DNA of 64,000 nt, taken from contig JAPLDK010000009.1 of the NCBI GenBank assembly GCA_026391775.1, positions 50,085-114,084 on the forward strand, in the 5' to 3' direction. The position numbers and the translations under genes are program-made. Source of the DNA: Bacteroidota bacterium. GTDB lineage: Bacteria > Bacteroidota > Bacteroidia > Bacteroidales > FEN-979. Shown piece after piece: positions 17,957 through 27,344 of this stretch (positions are counted from its first letter, which is position 1; every line of letters starts with the position of its first letter). Under the pieces are notes generated by a model that did not search any database, was not told where the DNA came from, and was given only the letters and a program-made list of their open reading frames with translations.

Positions 17957-20023
17957 ATGAAAAAAATTTTCACTCTTTTTCTTGCATGTCTGATTACATG
18001 CAGTTTTTCGGAAGTATTTGCCCAGGCCAAGCAATATATTTTGTTTGACCATTTCACAAATACGAGTTGTGCCCCCTGTGCCGCTCAGAATCCTTTCATG
18101 GAAGCCACATTCGCAGTGAACTTCGGCCGCTACCACCAGATTTCATATCATACCTGGTGGCCTGGACCTACGGATCCCATGTACACCTTCAACAAAAAGG
18201 ATAACCATAAGCGCACTATTTATTATGGTGTAAACGGGGTCCCTGATATTTTTATGCTAGGCAGCACCAACCTGGGCAGTCCTACGGCAGTCACCCAGCA
18301 ACTTATCAACAATGCCGCATATGTAGCTTCACCTTTACGCATCAGGGTCAGGGAAGTTTCAAGCGGCCTTACAAGAACCGCAACAATCAAAGTCTATACT
18401 GTTGGAACAGTACCTCCCTCAAGCAATTATAAGATATTCGGATGCGTAAACGAGGAGCATATTCATTATAATACGGCTCCTGGTTCTAACGGAGAAAAGG
18501 ATTTTTACAATGTAATGAGAAAATTGCTTCCCGATTCCCTTGGGGCTGACTTTACTCCGGCACCGCTGGGAGACTCGGTAACAGTGACCTACTCCTTTAC
18601 CCTGGATTATGCACATTGGGATACAACCCAGATCTATACCCTTGCCTTTGTACAGAATAACATCTCCAAACTGATCATTAACTCGGGATCTTCCATTGAC
18701 CCCGACTGGGAACTCGTGCCAATCGATCCGGCCTTTAAAAAAGGAGCTCCGGGCACCCTGAAATCTTTCCATTATAAGGTATTTAACCTTGGTGGCAATG
18801 CCCAGAACTTCCGGTTTAAAATGGATGCCGGCCAGCCTTCCGACTGGGATGCCGAATATGTTCTGAACGGAACTGCCCATGCCGATTCGGTGGATGTTTC
18901 CATTCCCGGCAAAGCCGTTTGGGACCTGGTCGTAAATATTAATATTGGAACTACTCCATTCCTTGGAACACATACACTGAGTATGCAGTCCCTCGATCAA
19001 ACCGAGTTTGCACCCAATGCACTCACGGCTTACCTGATCTCAGGTATCAATGAACTGGTCATTAATAATGATGCAGGATGGGGAGACGGCAGTGGCCTCA
19101 CTCCCGTTTCATTCCAGCATAATTATCTCAGTGGCCTGGCCTTTGCAGGAGCCAGTGCATATGCAGTAACCGACCTTACAACCTTCAAACGCGGATATAC
19201 CGAATCTTGCCTGAGTGACGTTCAGAATTATTATTATAATGTCGGATGGTCTTTCCCCGCACTTACCGATGATTTTGTTGCCATGATGACTTCCGAACTG
19301 AATGCCGGCAAGCGAATGTTGATCTCCGGACAGGATATCGGCTGGGATGTATACACAGCTTCTTCTTCCGGCGGACATACGACCGCTGCCACAAAATCCT
19401 TTTACAACAATTACCTGGGCGCTATTTTCAGTAATGATGGAGGTACCACTAATAACCAGTATATCGCCAATTCAAGCGATACTGTTTTCGGGGGGATACC
19501 CACTGCAAGCCTGGTCAATGTTTACGGAGGATCCAACTTTTTCCCCGATGAAATTACAAAGACAGGCCCGGGCATGGAAATATTTTATTATAATACAACC
19601 AAGACCAAAAAAGGCGGTGTAAGAGCATACGGCGCCAACTGGAAAACGGTATACCTGGCAGCAAGTCTCGAACAGATTTCCGATACCATGATACAGAAAG
19701 CCATCATTAAGCAGGCCCATATCTGGTTTGGAGGGATACCTACCGGGATTCAGACAACCAATGCAGGCAACAGGGAATACCTTGGACAGAATTACCCCAA
19801 CCCGGCATCTGGCACCACAACTATATTGCTGAATAATATCGATACGGAAATGAATCTGCAGATCATCGACCCCCTGGGACGAATTGTACGTAATGAAACC
19901 GTTTCGGAAGGCTCGGCATACATTGTCATTCCGGTTTCATCACTTAATGCAGGAGTTTATTTCTACCGCCTGATCTCAAACGGCAGGGTGCTGGAAACAA
20001 AACGTATGCAGGTTGTCCGTTAG
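17957..20023 (+). CDS. Omp28-like surface protein with thioredoxin-like N-terminus and T9SS sorting domain
   Basis: 688 aa from the ATG at 17957, with a signal peptide ending VFAQA. The N-terminal ~200 residues resemble Omp28-family proteins: YILFDHFTNTSCAPCAAQNP carries a CxxC in a thioredoxin-like setting, and HQISYHTWWPGPTDPMY follows. The middle region is beta-rich and unassigned. From about 615 the type A T9SS domain begins (YLGQNYPNPASGTT ... LNAGVYFYRLISNG ... MQVVR). It is therefore predicted to be secreted or surface-attached by the type IX system. The convergent DUF4249 gene ends 4 bp away. Confidence 0.85.
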   Translation: MKKIFTLFLACLITCSFSEVFAQAKQYILFDHFTNTSCAPCAAQNPFMEATFAVNFGRYHQISYHTWWPGPTDPMYTFNKKDNHKRTIYYGVNGVPDIFMLGSTNLGSPTAVTQQLINNAAYVASPLRIRVREVSSGLTRTATIKVYTVGTVPPSSNYKIFGCVNEEHIHYNTAPGSNGEKDFYNVMRKLLPDSLGADFTPAPLGDSVTVTYSFTLDYAHWDTTQIYTLAFVQNNISKLIINSGSSIDPDWELVPIDPAFKKGAPGTLKSFHYKVFNLGGNAQNFRFKMDAGQPSDWDAEYVLNGTAHADSVDVSIPGKAVWDLVVNINIGTTPFLGTHTLSMQSLDQTEFAPNALTAYLISGINELVINNDAGWGDGSGLTPVSFQHNYLSGLAFAGASAYAVTDLTTFKRGYTESCLSDVQNYYYNVGWSFPALTDDFVAMMTSELNAGKRMLISGQDIGWDVYTASSSGGHTTAATKSFYNNYLGAIFSNDGGTTNNQYIANSSDTVFGGIPTASLVNVYGGSNFFPDEITKTGPGMEIFYYNTTKTKKGGVRAYGANWKTVYLAASLEQISDTMIQKAIIKQAHIWFGGIPTGIQTTNAGNREYLGQNYPNPASGTTTILLNNIDTEMNLQIIDPLGRIVRNETVSEGSAYIVIPVSSLNAGVYFYRLISNGRVLETKRMQVVR

Positions 20024-20027
20024 CGGA

Positions 20028-20876
20028 TTACTTTTTTGGAATAATGAGCTTTGCGAATGAGTTGGAATAGGCAGTGAAAAAACCTATTCCTCCGTTGCTG
20101 ATATTCCCTTCCACATTGGCAGGAGGGCCCGAAAAGAATGGGATCTGATACCCGGCTTGCTGCACCTGCTGTATGAAATCGTAGTATTCCTTTGTGATGC
20201 CGCTCATCTGCACCATCACCGTATCTCCGGGGTGAAGGGTTTCCCAGGTACGGCTGTTGTTGATGTAAAAGGCAGTGAGACCCCTGATGTAACTGCCGTT
20301 GAAATACTTGTCATCGGAGGTCGACCATTTCTGAATGGAGTCCGACATCAGCACACCATTACGGTAATACTTCAGCAGGTAAAAATTCATTTCATCGCCG
20401 GGTTCCTGTGCGTATATCTTGATCAGCCAATGCCCGTTTTTACCAAGATCGGGGTTGAACTCAGTTTGAATGGAATCGAGCCTGGCTACCTTCATGATCT
20501 TGCATGAGGATGTGTATTCTGCATTGTTCCCGATGACTTCGGGGAGTTTTATATCCAGACTGTATGTTTTTCCGATCACTCCCCTGAAATCTTTTGCGAG
20601 ACCGTAAATGCCCGGATTATTGGGCAGATCTTCCTTCAGGGTATCCAGGAAGGAGCCGTCGGTGAGGGTGACAATTGCATGGCTCACCATGGGCGGGGGC
20701 TGGTTGTAAAAATAACTGGCCGATTTGCTCAGGATGACACTCTGCTGCATGCTGTCGTTTGTAATCCCGCCATCAACCACCAGTCGTACATAGGAGTTAT
20801 CCAGGTTCACATTGATCCTCTCGGTACATCCGGTGGCCAATAAGAGGATGAGCAGGCTGAAGAGGAGCTTATTCAT
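20028..20876 (-). CDS. DUF4249 lipoprotein, partner of the upstream TonB-dependent receptor
   Basis: 282 aa with a lipobox (LATGC, Cys17). It begins TERINVNLDNSYVRLVVDGGITND and has ANVTLTDG-like strands typical of DUF4249. This family usually follows a TonB-dependent receptor and is thought to act as its outer-membrane lipoprotein partner, in a role comparable to SusD but unrelated in sequence. It overlaps the receptor gene by 8 bp, supporting coupled expression. The substrate is unknown. Confidence 0.88.
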   Translation of the reverse strand: MNKLLFSLLILLLATGCTERINVNLDNSYVRLVVDGGITNDSMQQSVILSKSASYFYNQPPPMVSHAIVTLTDGSFLDTLKEDLPNNPGIYGLAKDFRGVIGKTYSLDIKLPEVIGNNAEYTSSCKIMKVARLDSIQTEFNPDLGKNGHWLIKIYAQEPGDEMNFYLLKYYRNGVLMSDSIQKWSTSDDKYFNGSYIRGLTAFYINNSRTWETLHPGDTVMVQMSGITKEYYDFIQQVQQAGYQIPFFSGPPANVEGNISNGGIGFFTAYSNSFAKLIIPKK

Positions 20877-23223
20877 GATGTTTGAAATGGAAGTTAAAGG
20901 TTACAGAAGGGATGATGCCAAAAAGATAGATTTTTTCGGCATAAGTGATATTAGGGTCAATATTGTCCTGCACAAAATTAATAGACCAGGTATTGTGACG
21001 GTTGTATGCATTGTATACCGAAAAATTCAGGTCCCAGGAGAATTTCCGGTTTGGCTTTTGCTTGGAAGAAAAGGTCACGGCAAGATCGAGACGGTGATAA
21101 TCCTGGTAGCGGTAAGCATTTCTTCCTGAGTAGATCGGGATGACCTTGCCTGCGATGGTGGCCCTTCCAGTGGGGAAAGTCACGGGCGCACCGGTTGCAT
21201 AAACCCAGTTGGCGCTGATGCTCCATCGTTTGGCTAACTGGAAGTTCAGTACGACACTGATATTATTGGGTTTGTCGTAGGGAGCGGGGTAGGGATTAGG
21301 TTCAATATCGGGGATCATCCTGAATGACCTGGAATAGGTATAGCTTACCCATCCGCTGACAATCTTTTCGTTGAGCCTCACAAGGAATTCAATGCCGTAT
21401 GAATAACCCCTTCCGGTTCTCACCTGGCCTTCAAGCGTGTCGACCAGCAGCAACTGGGCGAAGTTTTTGAAATCTATCACGTTCTGCATCCACTTATAAT
21501 AGACCTCTACAGAAGTTTCTATGGTGTTGTGGCGGAAATTCCTGAAATAACCAAGGGCAACCTGGTCACCGATCTGGGGTTTGATATTGGGGCTTGCAGG
21601 GAACCATATATCAAGGGGTGTGCCTGCCGATGAATTCTGGGCAAGCTGGAGGTATTGGTAGGTACGCGCATAGCTTGCTTTTACTGAAGACTTCCCGTTG
21701 AAATCATACAACAGACCAATCCTGGGCTCAATGCCGCCATAGGTGTTATAAACAATCCAGGGCTTGTAAACCGTGGAGTCTATGACAATATGATTCGGTG
21801 TGTAGTGATAAACGGTTCCGGGCCCCAGGCTCTGGAAAAGCGAGAGCCTGATTCCGTATGTTGCGATAAAGTGAGGTCCTATCTTTTGTTCATTGGTGGC
21901 ATAGATACCCGATTCGAGGGAATAGTTTTTCGGGACCTGTACGCTGGAGTATACTGTTTCACTTCCTATGCCGCTGGCCGTTCCGGGATTTATCATATGA
22001 TAGGTTACAGCACCTCCGAAATGCAAGGTGTTATTCGTGTTAAGGTACCAGGAGAAATCTCCTTTCATGCCCAGGTCGCGCAGGTTGGCATTCCATTCAA
22101 AGGAACTCGACGATCCCGAAGGAGTCCCGAGAAGATAGCGGTAGTCGCTGTAAACGGTAGTGAAATTGAAAAAAAGTTTTTTCGAAAATACATGATTCCA
22201 GCGGAAAGTACCTGTACCATTGCCCCAGCGCATTTTTGCAAACTGATTGCTGAATACATCCCTTCCAAAATAACCCGATAAAAAGACTGTGTTATTGTCG
22301 TTGATCACATAATTGATCTTGGCATTGAGGTCGTAAAAATACAGGTGGTTGTTCTGAAGTGCTTTGTTGGATGAAAGCGGAAGAAAGAGATCAGCATAAG
22401 TGCGCCTTCCGGAAACTATAAATGAACTTCTTTCTTTCTTTATAGGACCCTCGATGGTCAGCCTGCTTGCTATGATACCGATGCCCCCGTTTACCTCGAA
22501 GCCCTTGGAGTCGCCTTCGTCCATCCTTACATCAAGTACAGAGGCAAGCCTGCCTCCATAATTAGCAGGTATATCGCCTTTATATAATTTTACATCCTTC
22601 ACGGCATCATTGTTGAACACCGAGAAAAATCCCATGAGGTGGGATGCATTGTAAACCGTGGCTTCATCAAGCAATATGAGGTTCTGATCGGGTGCTCCCC
22701 CCCTTACACTATAGCCGCTCGATCCTTCACTCACGCTCTGAACTCCCGGAAGCAGCTGGATCGCCTTTATCACATCCACTTCACCCATAAGTGCCGGGAT
22801 CTTCTGAATGGTATGGATATCCATCTTGAACACACTCATCTCGGGCTTGACCACGTTCTGGTCATACCGGTCGCTTTTGACTACCACCTCCTGTAATTCC
22901 TTCTGCTCAGTGGAAAGTTCTATCTTGAGAGTGAAATCCTTGTCAAGTGAGATTTCCTGTACTGAGGAGGTATATCCGATGAAAGAAAACATGATAGTAT
23001 ATTGCCCCTCGGGCAAGGTAAGTGAGAACCTGCCATACTGATCGGAGGTTGTTCCTGTCTTCAGTTCCTTAATAAATACAGTTGCTCCTACCAGGGATTC
23101 CCCGTCGCTTTTATCGGTGACCTTGCCTGAAATAGTGTGTTTTTTAGGATTATCAGGCAGAGCATATCCCGGCAAAGCCATCAGCAGTATAAAAAGGAAA
23201 AGAGAGGAGGTAAAATACTTCAT
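20869..23223 (-). CDS. TonB-dependent receptor with N-terminal carboxypeptidase-regulatory-like domain
   Basis: 784 aa outer-membrane transporter. A signal peptide (about 22 aa) is followed by a CarboxypepD_reg-like domain at about 30-110 (HTISGKVTDKSDGESLVGATVFI). The plug is about 120-240 (MGEVDVIKAIQLLPGVQSVSEGSSGYSVRGG) and the 22-strand barrel follows. It lacks the long SusC-specific features, and its partner is a DUF4249 lipoprotein rather than SusD. It is energised by TonB/ExbBD elsewhere. The substrate cannot be read from sequence. It follows tsaC after 14 bp. Confidence 0.92.
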   Translation of the reverse strand: MKYFTSSLFLFILLMALPGYALPDNPKKHTISGKVTDKSDGESLVGATVFIKELKTGTTSDQYGRFSLTLPEGQYTIMFSFIGYTSSVQEISLDKDFTLKIELSTEQKELQEVVVKSDRYDQNVVKPEMSVFKMDIHTIQKIPALMGEVDVIKAIQLLPGVQSVSEGSSGYSVRGGAPDQNLILLDEATVYNASHLMGFFSVFNNDAVKDVKLYKGDIPANYGGRLASVLDVRMDEGDSKGFEVNGGIGIIASRLTIEGPIKKERSSFIVSGRRTYADLFLPLSSNKALQNNHLYFYDLNAKINYVINDNNTVFLSGYFGRDVFSNQFAKMRWGNGTGTFRWNHVFSKKLFFNFTTVYSDYRYLLGTPSGSSSSFEWNANLRDLGMKGDFSWYLNTNNTLHFGGAVTYHMINPGTASGIGSETVYSSVQVPKNYSLESGIYATNEQKIGPHFIATYGIRLSLFQSLGPGTVYHYTPNHIVIDSTVYKPWIVYNTYGGIEPRIGLLYDFNGKSSVKASYARTYQYLQLAQNSSAGTPLDIWFPASPNIKPQIGDQVALGYFRNFRHNTIETSVEVYYKWMQNVIDFKNFAQLLLVDTLEGQVRTGRGYSYGIEFLVRLNEKIVSGWVSYTYSRSFRMIPDIEPNPYPAPYDKPNNISVVLNFQLAKRWSISANWVYATGAPVTFPTGRATIAGKVIPIYSGRNAYRYQDYHRLDLAVTFSSKQKPNRKFSWDLNFSVYNAYNRHNTWSINFVQDNIDPNITYAEKIYLFGIIPSVTFNFHFKHHE

Positions 23224-23237
23224 CAGATGCGAGGAAA

Positions 23238-23816
23238 TTATGGTCTAATAACGTTAAATTCTCCGTTTTCGTATAGCTTAATGATACGGGAAGGCCTCAC
23301 AGAGGAAATGGCATCATGATATAAACCCACAGTATGATCAACCTGTTCCATGATGGACGGGTTTATGTCATGATAACTGTGCGGGTTTGCATCGCCTGAA
23401 AGATTGGCGGAAGTAGAGACAACAGGCCGCCCTGATTGCCTGATCATCTCCCTGCAAAATTCATGATCGGCTATGCGTATGGCAACAGAACCGTCCTCAC
23501 CCAGCACATTATGGGCAAGGTTCCTGCCTTTGGGGTAAATGATCGTGAGAGGGGTAGTGATGCTCTTTAACAGGTCCCAGGTGATAAGAGGGATCTCTTC
23601 AACGTAAAGTGAAAGCTTGTTGGGACTGTCAAGCAGAACGATGAGGCTTTTTCTGCTCATACGTTTTTTAATCTTGTAAATTTTACTGACTGCATCAGCT
23701 CGGGTAGCATCACAGCCAATACCCCATATTGTATCGGTGGGGTATAATATTGTGCCACCCGAATTCAATGCGTCAAGGCATGCTATCACTTCCTGTTTGA
23801 ATTCTTCGTTGTTCAC
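23238..23816 (-). CDS. tsaC: Threonylcarbamoyl-AMP synthase (Sua5/YrdC family)
   Basis: Makes threonylcarbamoyl-AMP from threonine, bicarbonate and ATP for the t6A modification of tRNAs that read ANN codons. Seen: ILYPTDTIWGIGCDA near residue 20, the KIKKRMSRKSLIVLL substrate-binding stretch, and SANLSGDANPHS near residue 135. The length of 192 aa is that of the short TsaC form, without the Sua5 C-terminal domain. It has its own -7 element upstream, then runs into the TonB receptor gene 14 bp later. Confidence 0.93.
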   Translation of the reverse strand: MNNEEFKQEVIACLDALNSGGTILYPTDTIWGIGCDATRADAVSKIYKIKKRMSRKSLIVLLDSPNKLSLYVEEIPLITWDLLKSITTPLTIIYPKGRNLAHNVLGEDGSVAIRIADHEFCREMIRQSGRPVVSTSANLSGDANPHSYHDINPSIMEQVDHTVGLYHDAISSVRPSRIIKLYENGEFNVIRP

Positions 23817-23837
23817 TTAGATTCTGATAATAAAGTA

Positions 23838-23845
23838 CAAAAATA
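23838..23845 (-). promoter_or_regulatory. -7 element (TATTTTTG) before tsaC
   Basis: Exact TAnnTTTG on the minus strand in the 48-bp gap, 21 nt before the tsaC start. It separates tsaC and the receptor pair from dapD-GT9. Confidence 0.5.
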
Positions 23846-23864
23846 CCTATCTTTTCGGATTATA

Positions 23865-24866
23865 TTAAAGCAGTAATGGAAATTGATCAGGGCTTATAGT
23901 GGCAGCGCATTCAAAATGATGAAGGGGGCATTCCTTTTTTCCGTGCAGGCCGCAGGGACGGCAGCTAAGTTCCTTCCTGCTCTGGATAATCCAATGTTTG
24001 TCGGAAAGAGGGCCGAACCCGAATTCGGGAACTGTACTGCAATATACGACGGCCGACGGGGCATTCACAGCCGATGCAAGATGCATGGGTGCCGAGTCAT
24101 TGGTGTAATTCATCCGAGCATCCTTCATGAGTGCTGCAGATTCAAGGAAGCTCAGGCTTCCTGCCAGGACCTGTATGTTCTCTTTCCCTGATAACAATTT
24201 TATCTCTTCGCAAAGCGGGATATCGGATGGGGATCCAAGAAGGTAAATATGAATCCCGGCAGGCAGGGTCTGTATCAGTTCCACCCATTGCCCTGACGGG
24301 TACTGCTTCGTAAACCATAGTGAAGCCGGAGAAATGGTGACATATGGATTGGTCTTATAGGATAGTACTCTGGCTTCATTGGCGGGGGAGGGGTATAGTC
24401 GAGGCCTGGGCAAACTACCGAATTCATGCGCCCTCTGCACGGCCGGTATTAACGACCTGATGAGGGAGATATTCCGCTCAACTTCGTGCACACCTTTCCC
24501 GATCCGGTGCGGTATCCGTTCTGAGAAAAGAAATGAAAACGGGTTCTTGCTGAAACCGATAGTGTTTGAGGCCCCGGAAAATGCCGTCAGCAAACCAGTC
24601 AGAGCAAACCGCTGAATGTTGACGATGAGGTCATATTTCGTCTTTCGAACATCGTGAAGAATTCTCAGAAAATCCCGGTATTTTTCCGACTTGTCCCAAA
24701 CGATGAGGCGGTTGATGAAGGGATGTTCCTTAAATAATCCTTCCATCCCTTTTTTTACCAATATATCTATTTCTGCGGATGGGAGAGCGTGGTGTAAGCC
24801 TTCGGGGACCGGCGTGGCAAGGATCACATCACCTATGGAGGCTGTTTGGATTACAAGTATTTTCAT
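23865..24866 (-). CDS. Glycosyltransferase family 9 (heptosyltransferase-like)
   Basis: 333 aa. Begins MKILVIQTASIGDVILATPV, the GT9 (LPS heptosyltransferase) signature. The C-terminal domain has YVTISPASLWFTKQYP (ADP-sugar binding), IHIYLLGSPSD and the conserved YTNDSAPMHLASAVNAPSAVVYCST motif. It probably adds heptose or a related sugar to the LPS core. The ATG at 24866 shares its A with the dapD stop (TGATG), showing translational coupling; an in-frame GTG just before is a less likely start. Cysteines near the C-terminus (CRPCGLHGKKECPLHHFEC) are common in this family. Confidence 0.93.
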   Translation of the reverse strand: MKILVIQTASIGDVILATPVPEGLHHALPSAEIDILVKKGMEGLFKEHPFINRLIVWDKSEKYRDFLRILHDVRKTKYDLIVNIQRFALTGLLTAFSGASNTIGFSKNPFSFLFSERIPHRIGKGVHEVERNISLIRSLIPAVQRAHEFGSLPRPRLYPSPANEARVLSYKTNPYVTISPASLWFTKQYPSGQWVELIQTLPAGIHIYLLGSPSDIPLCEEIKLLSGKENIQVLAGSLSFLESAALMKDARMNYTNDSAPMHLASAVNAPSAVVYCSTVPEFGFGPLSDKHWIIQSRKELSCRPCGLHGKKECPLHHFECAATISPDQFPLLL

Positions 24867-24877
24867 CACGCCATCAC
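24863..24877 (-). repeat. 15-bp head of the dispersed 3'-end repeat at the dapD/GT9 junction
   Basis: GTGATGGCGTGATGA on the minus strand, identical to 51204-51218 and with one mismatch to 60543-60557. Here it encodes the last residues and stop of dapD and the GT9 start codon. The second half of the repeat is absent. Confidence 0.5.
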
Positions 24878-25684
24878 ATTATAGTCCCTTAAGGCCTGAT
24901 TTAACGAGGTCTTCAGGTCTGTGGATGCTTTGCGTTTACCGATGATCAAGGCACAACTTACCTGGAATTTTCCTGCGGGAAAGGCCTTTTCAAAACTCCC
25001 CGGAATGACCACCGACCGTGGAGGCACCACACCCTTATATTCAATGGGTTTATTCCCTGAAACATCGATAATGCGGGTCGATGAAGTCAGCACAACATTG
25101 GCACCCAGAACGGCTTCTTTGCATACTCTCATGCCTTCAACAATGATACATCTTGATCCTATGAAACAACCGTCCTCGATGATTACAGGTGCAGCCTGTA
25201 CTGGTTCCAGTACGCCTCCGAGGCCAACTCCGCCGCTCAAATGAACATTCTTTCCGACCTGCGCGCAGGAACCTACCGTGGCCCAGGTGTCAACCATACT
25301 TCCATGGTCAATGTATGCACCTATGTTAATATAGGAAGGCATGAGGATCACACCTTCGGAAATGAATGACCCGTAACGGGCGACTGCATGTGGAACAACC
25401 CTTACACCCAGTGATTTATATCCTTTTTTCAAGGGGATCTTATCGTAGAACTCTAACGGTCCGGCCTCTGTTACAGTCATTTTCTGTATCGGGAAATACA
25501 GAATGACGGCTTTTTTCACCCAGGCGTTGATGATCCATCCTTCAATTACAGGCTCGGCAATACGAAGAAGCCCCTTGTCAAGGAGCCGGATCACCTCTCG
25601 TATTGCTTTCTGGGTTTCGGGCTTGCTGAGGAGTTCCCTTTTCTCCCAGGCCGATTCTATTGCTGAACGAAGCTGCTCTGACAT
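24866..25684 (-). CDS. dapD: Tetrahydrodipicolinate N-succinyltransferase
   Basis: Succinyl-CoA-dependent enzyme of the succinylase branch leading to meso-diaminopimelate and lysine. 272 aa. An N-terminal helical region is followed by a left-handed beta-helix of hexapeptide repeats (YINIGAYIDHGSMVDTWATVGSCAQVGKNVHLSGGVGLGGVLEP), characteristic of DapD, and a C-terminal part with VVPPRSVVIPGS. The gene is divergent from ruvX with back-to-back promoters. Downstream it is coupled to a glycosyltransferase. Confidence 0.97.
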   Translation of the reverse strand: MSEQLRSAIESAWEKRELLSKPETQKAIREVIRLLDKGLLRIAEPVIEGWIINAWVKKAVILYFPIQKMTVTEAGPLEFYDKIPLKKGYKSLGVRVVPHAVARYGSFISEGVILMPSYINIGAYIDHGSMVDTWATVGSCAQVGKNVHLSGGVGLGGVLEPVQAAPVIIEDGCFIGSRCIIVEGMRVCKEAVLGANVVLTSSTRIIDVSGNKPIEYKGVVPPRSVVIPGSFEKAFPAGKFQVSCALIIGKRKASTDLKTSLNQALRDYNVMA

Positions 25685-25704
25685 GTTAAGGCGAAATTAT
25701 GGGA

Positions 25705-25712
25705 CAAAAGTA
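25705..25712 (-). promoter_or_regulatory. -7 element (TACTTTTG) for dapD
   Basis: Exact TAnnTTTG on the minus strand, 20 nt before the dapD start, in a 75-bp divergent gap. Confidence 0.55.
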
Positions 25713-25736
25713 CAAAAATAAATAGCTAAAATTCCG

Positions 25737-25744
25737 TACTTTTG
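25737..25744 (+). promoter_or_regulatory. -7 element (TACTTTTG) for ruvX
   Basis: Exact TAnnTTTG. Transcription would begin near 25749-25750, giving a leader of only about 10 nt (GGAGAGAGAC) before the ATG at 25760. It also rules out the longer frame start at 25742, inside the element. Confidence 0.55.
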
Positions 25745-25759
25745 CCAACGGAGAGAGAC

Positions 25760-26197
25760 ATGGGAAGGATCCTTGCAATAGATTACGGTCAAAAACGTAC
25801 AGGGCTGGCAGTTTCTGATGAGCTTAAAATGATTGCAACGGCCATGGGCACTGTGCCTACAATGGAGGTCCTGCGGTATCTTAAAAACTATGTATCAGGG
25901 AATCCGGTTGAATGTTTTGTGGTGGGTGAGCCAAAGCGGATGGATAATTCCCCTTCAGAATCGGCCCGGTTCGTTGACCCTTTTGTGAAACAACTTATCA
26001 AGGCATTCCCTGGTATACGTGTTGAAAGAATGGATGAACGCTTTACCTCACTGATTGCAGGAAGGGTCATACTCGGGTCGGGCCTGAAGAAAATGGCACG
26101 TCGTGACAAAAGCCTTGTTGATACTGTGAGTGCCACAATTATCCTCCAGTCTTTTATGGAATCGGAAAGCATTAAAAAAGAACAGAAAAATTCATGA
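25760..26197 (+). CDS. ruvX: Putative pre-16S rRNA nuclease / Holliday-junction resolvase-like (YqgF family)
   Basis: 145 aa RNase H-like nuclease. In E. coli the family member YqgF is needed for 16S rRNA 5'-end maturation; the older name is RuvX. Seen: ILAIDYGQKRTGLAVSD with the first catalytic Asp, VVGEPKRMDNSPSE, MDERFTSLIAGR with the conserved Glu, and KSLVDTVSATIILQSF with the last Asp. The start at 25760 follows a purine-rich GGAGAGAGA. It overlaps def by 4 bp (ATGA). Confidence 0.92.
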   Translation: MGRILAIDYGQKRTGLAVSDELKMIATAMGTVPTMEVLRYLKNYVSGNPVECFVVGEPKRMDNSPSESARFVDPFVKQLIKAFPGIRVERMDERFTSLIAGRVILGSGLKKMARRDKSLVDTVSATIILQSFMESESIKKEQKNS

Positions 26198-26766
26198 TAC
26201 TACCTGTTGTGGCATACGGCCATCCTGTTTTAAAGAAAAAAGCCCAGGAGATTGGCCCCGATTATCCCGACCTTAAACAGTTCATCAGCGACTTCTGGGA
26301 AACTATGTACGAGGCCGATGGGGTTGGGTTGGCTGCACCCCAGGTCAACCGCTCCATCCGGATATTTGCGATCGACGCATCTCCTTTTGTAAAAGATCAT
26401 CCCGAAACAGACGGCTTAAAAAAAATGTTTATTAATGCTGAGATCTATAACGAAGAAGGAGACGAATGGATTTTCAACGAAGGCTGCCTGAGTTTTCCCG
26501 GCATGCGGGAGGATATTTCACGCAAACCCTTGATCCGGATCAGGTGGGTTGATGAGGATTTTCAGCCGCATGACCAGATGTTCGACGGGATAGTGGCCAG
26601 GGTCATTCAGCACGAATATGACCATATAGAAGGGATTCTGATGGTCGACAGGATAACCTCCTTAAAACGGGTCCTGCTGAAGAGAAGACTTAACGATATA
26701 ACCAAAGGCAATGTTGATACTTCCTATAAAATGCTGTTCCCACAGCCTAAAAAACGAAAGATATAG
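26194..26766 (+). CDS. def: Peptide deformylase
   Basis: Removes the formyl group from new proteins. All three motifs are intact: GVGLAAPQ (GxGxAAxQ) near residue 47, EGCLSFPG (EGCLS, metal-ligand Cys) and QHEYDHIEG (HExxH). Length 190 aa. The start ATG overlaps the ruvX stop as ATGA, and the TPR lipoprotein gene follows after 8 bp, so these three form a unit. Confidence 0.97.
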   Translation: MILPVVAYGHPVLKKKAQEIGPDYPDLKQFISDFWETMYEADGVGLAAPQVNRSIRIFAIDASPFVKDHPETDGLKKMFINAEIYNEEGDEWIFNEGCLSFPGMREDISRKPLIRIRWVDEDFQPHDQMFDGIVARVIQHEYDHIEGILMVDRITSLKRVLLKRRLNDITKGNVDTSYKMLFPQPKKRKI

Positions 26767-26774
26767 ATAATCCT

Positions 26775-27341
26775 ATGAAAGCAAAGACACTGTTACTGCC
26801 ACTTTTACTTTCTGTACTGATCTCCTGCGGCCCTTCAAGGACTAAGGAAGTTGACAGGATCCATACCCTGGAAAGCCGGTTGTTCTCACCAAAGGCAACT
26901 TCGATGGACAAAGAAGCGGCCGACAGCCTTCTGGCCCTGTATTCGGTTTTCATTAAAAATTTCCCGGCCGACTCCATGACGCAGAAATATATTTTCAAGG
27001 CAGGCACCATGTATATGAATTCAGGCAACGGAAAAGCTGCAATAGAAATGTTCGACCTCTACCGCTCCGGCTATCCCAATGATCCCAGGTCAGCAATGTG
27101 CCTGTTCTTTACAGCCTACGTCTATGAGAACCTGTTAAAGAACCTTGATAAGGCCCAGGAATTGTACATCCTCTTTATTGAAAAATACCCCCGAAATGAT
27201 TTTGCCGATGACGCCCAAATGGCATTGAACAACCTGGGTAAAACCCCTGATCAGATGGTCAAAGAGTTTGAGCAGAGGAGGAAAGCAGATAGCGAAAAGA
27301 TAGCCGATTCCCTGAAAAAAGCAGGTAAAAAGAAAAAGTAA
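26775..27341 (+). CDS. TPR-like lipoprotein
   Basis: 188 aa with a lipobox (VLISC, Cys18). The mature part is alpha-helical with TPR-like helix pairs: FKAGTMYMNSGNGKAAIEMFDLYRSGYPNDP and AYVYENLLKNLDKAQELYILFIEKYPRNDFADDAQ. The spacing resembles the repeats of BamD/YbgF-like periplasmic adaptors. It ends in a Lys-rich helix. A role in envelope assembly is possible but only inferred. Third gene after ruvX and def; it ends 3 bp from the convergent cdaA. Confidence 0.8.
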   Translation: MKAKTLLLPLLLSVLISCGPSRTKEVDRIHTLESRLFSPKATSMDKEAADSLLALYSVFIKNFPADSMTQKYIFKAGTMYMNSGNGKAAIEMFDLYRSGYPNDPRSAMCLFFTAYVYENLLKNLDKAQELYILFIEKYPRNDFADDAQMALNNLGKTPDQMVKEFEQRRKADSEKIADSLKKAGKKKK

Positions 27342-27344
27342 TTA

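Noticed and set aside
23865..24869. GTG at 24869 as the GT9 start
   Set aside because: The directly following ATG at 24866 forms the classic TGATG coupling with dapD and gives the standard MKILVIQ start.
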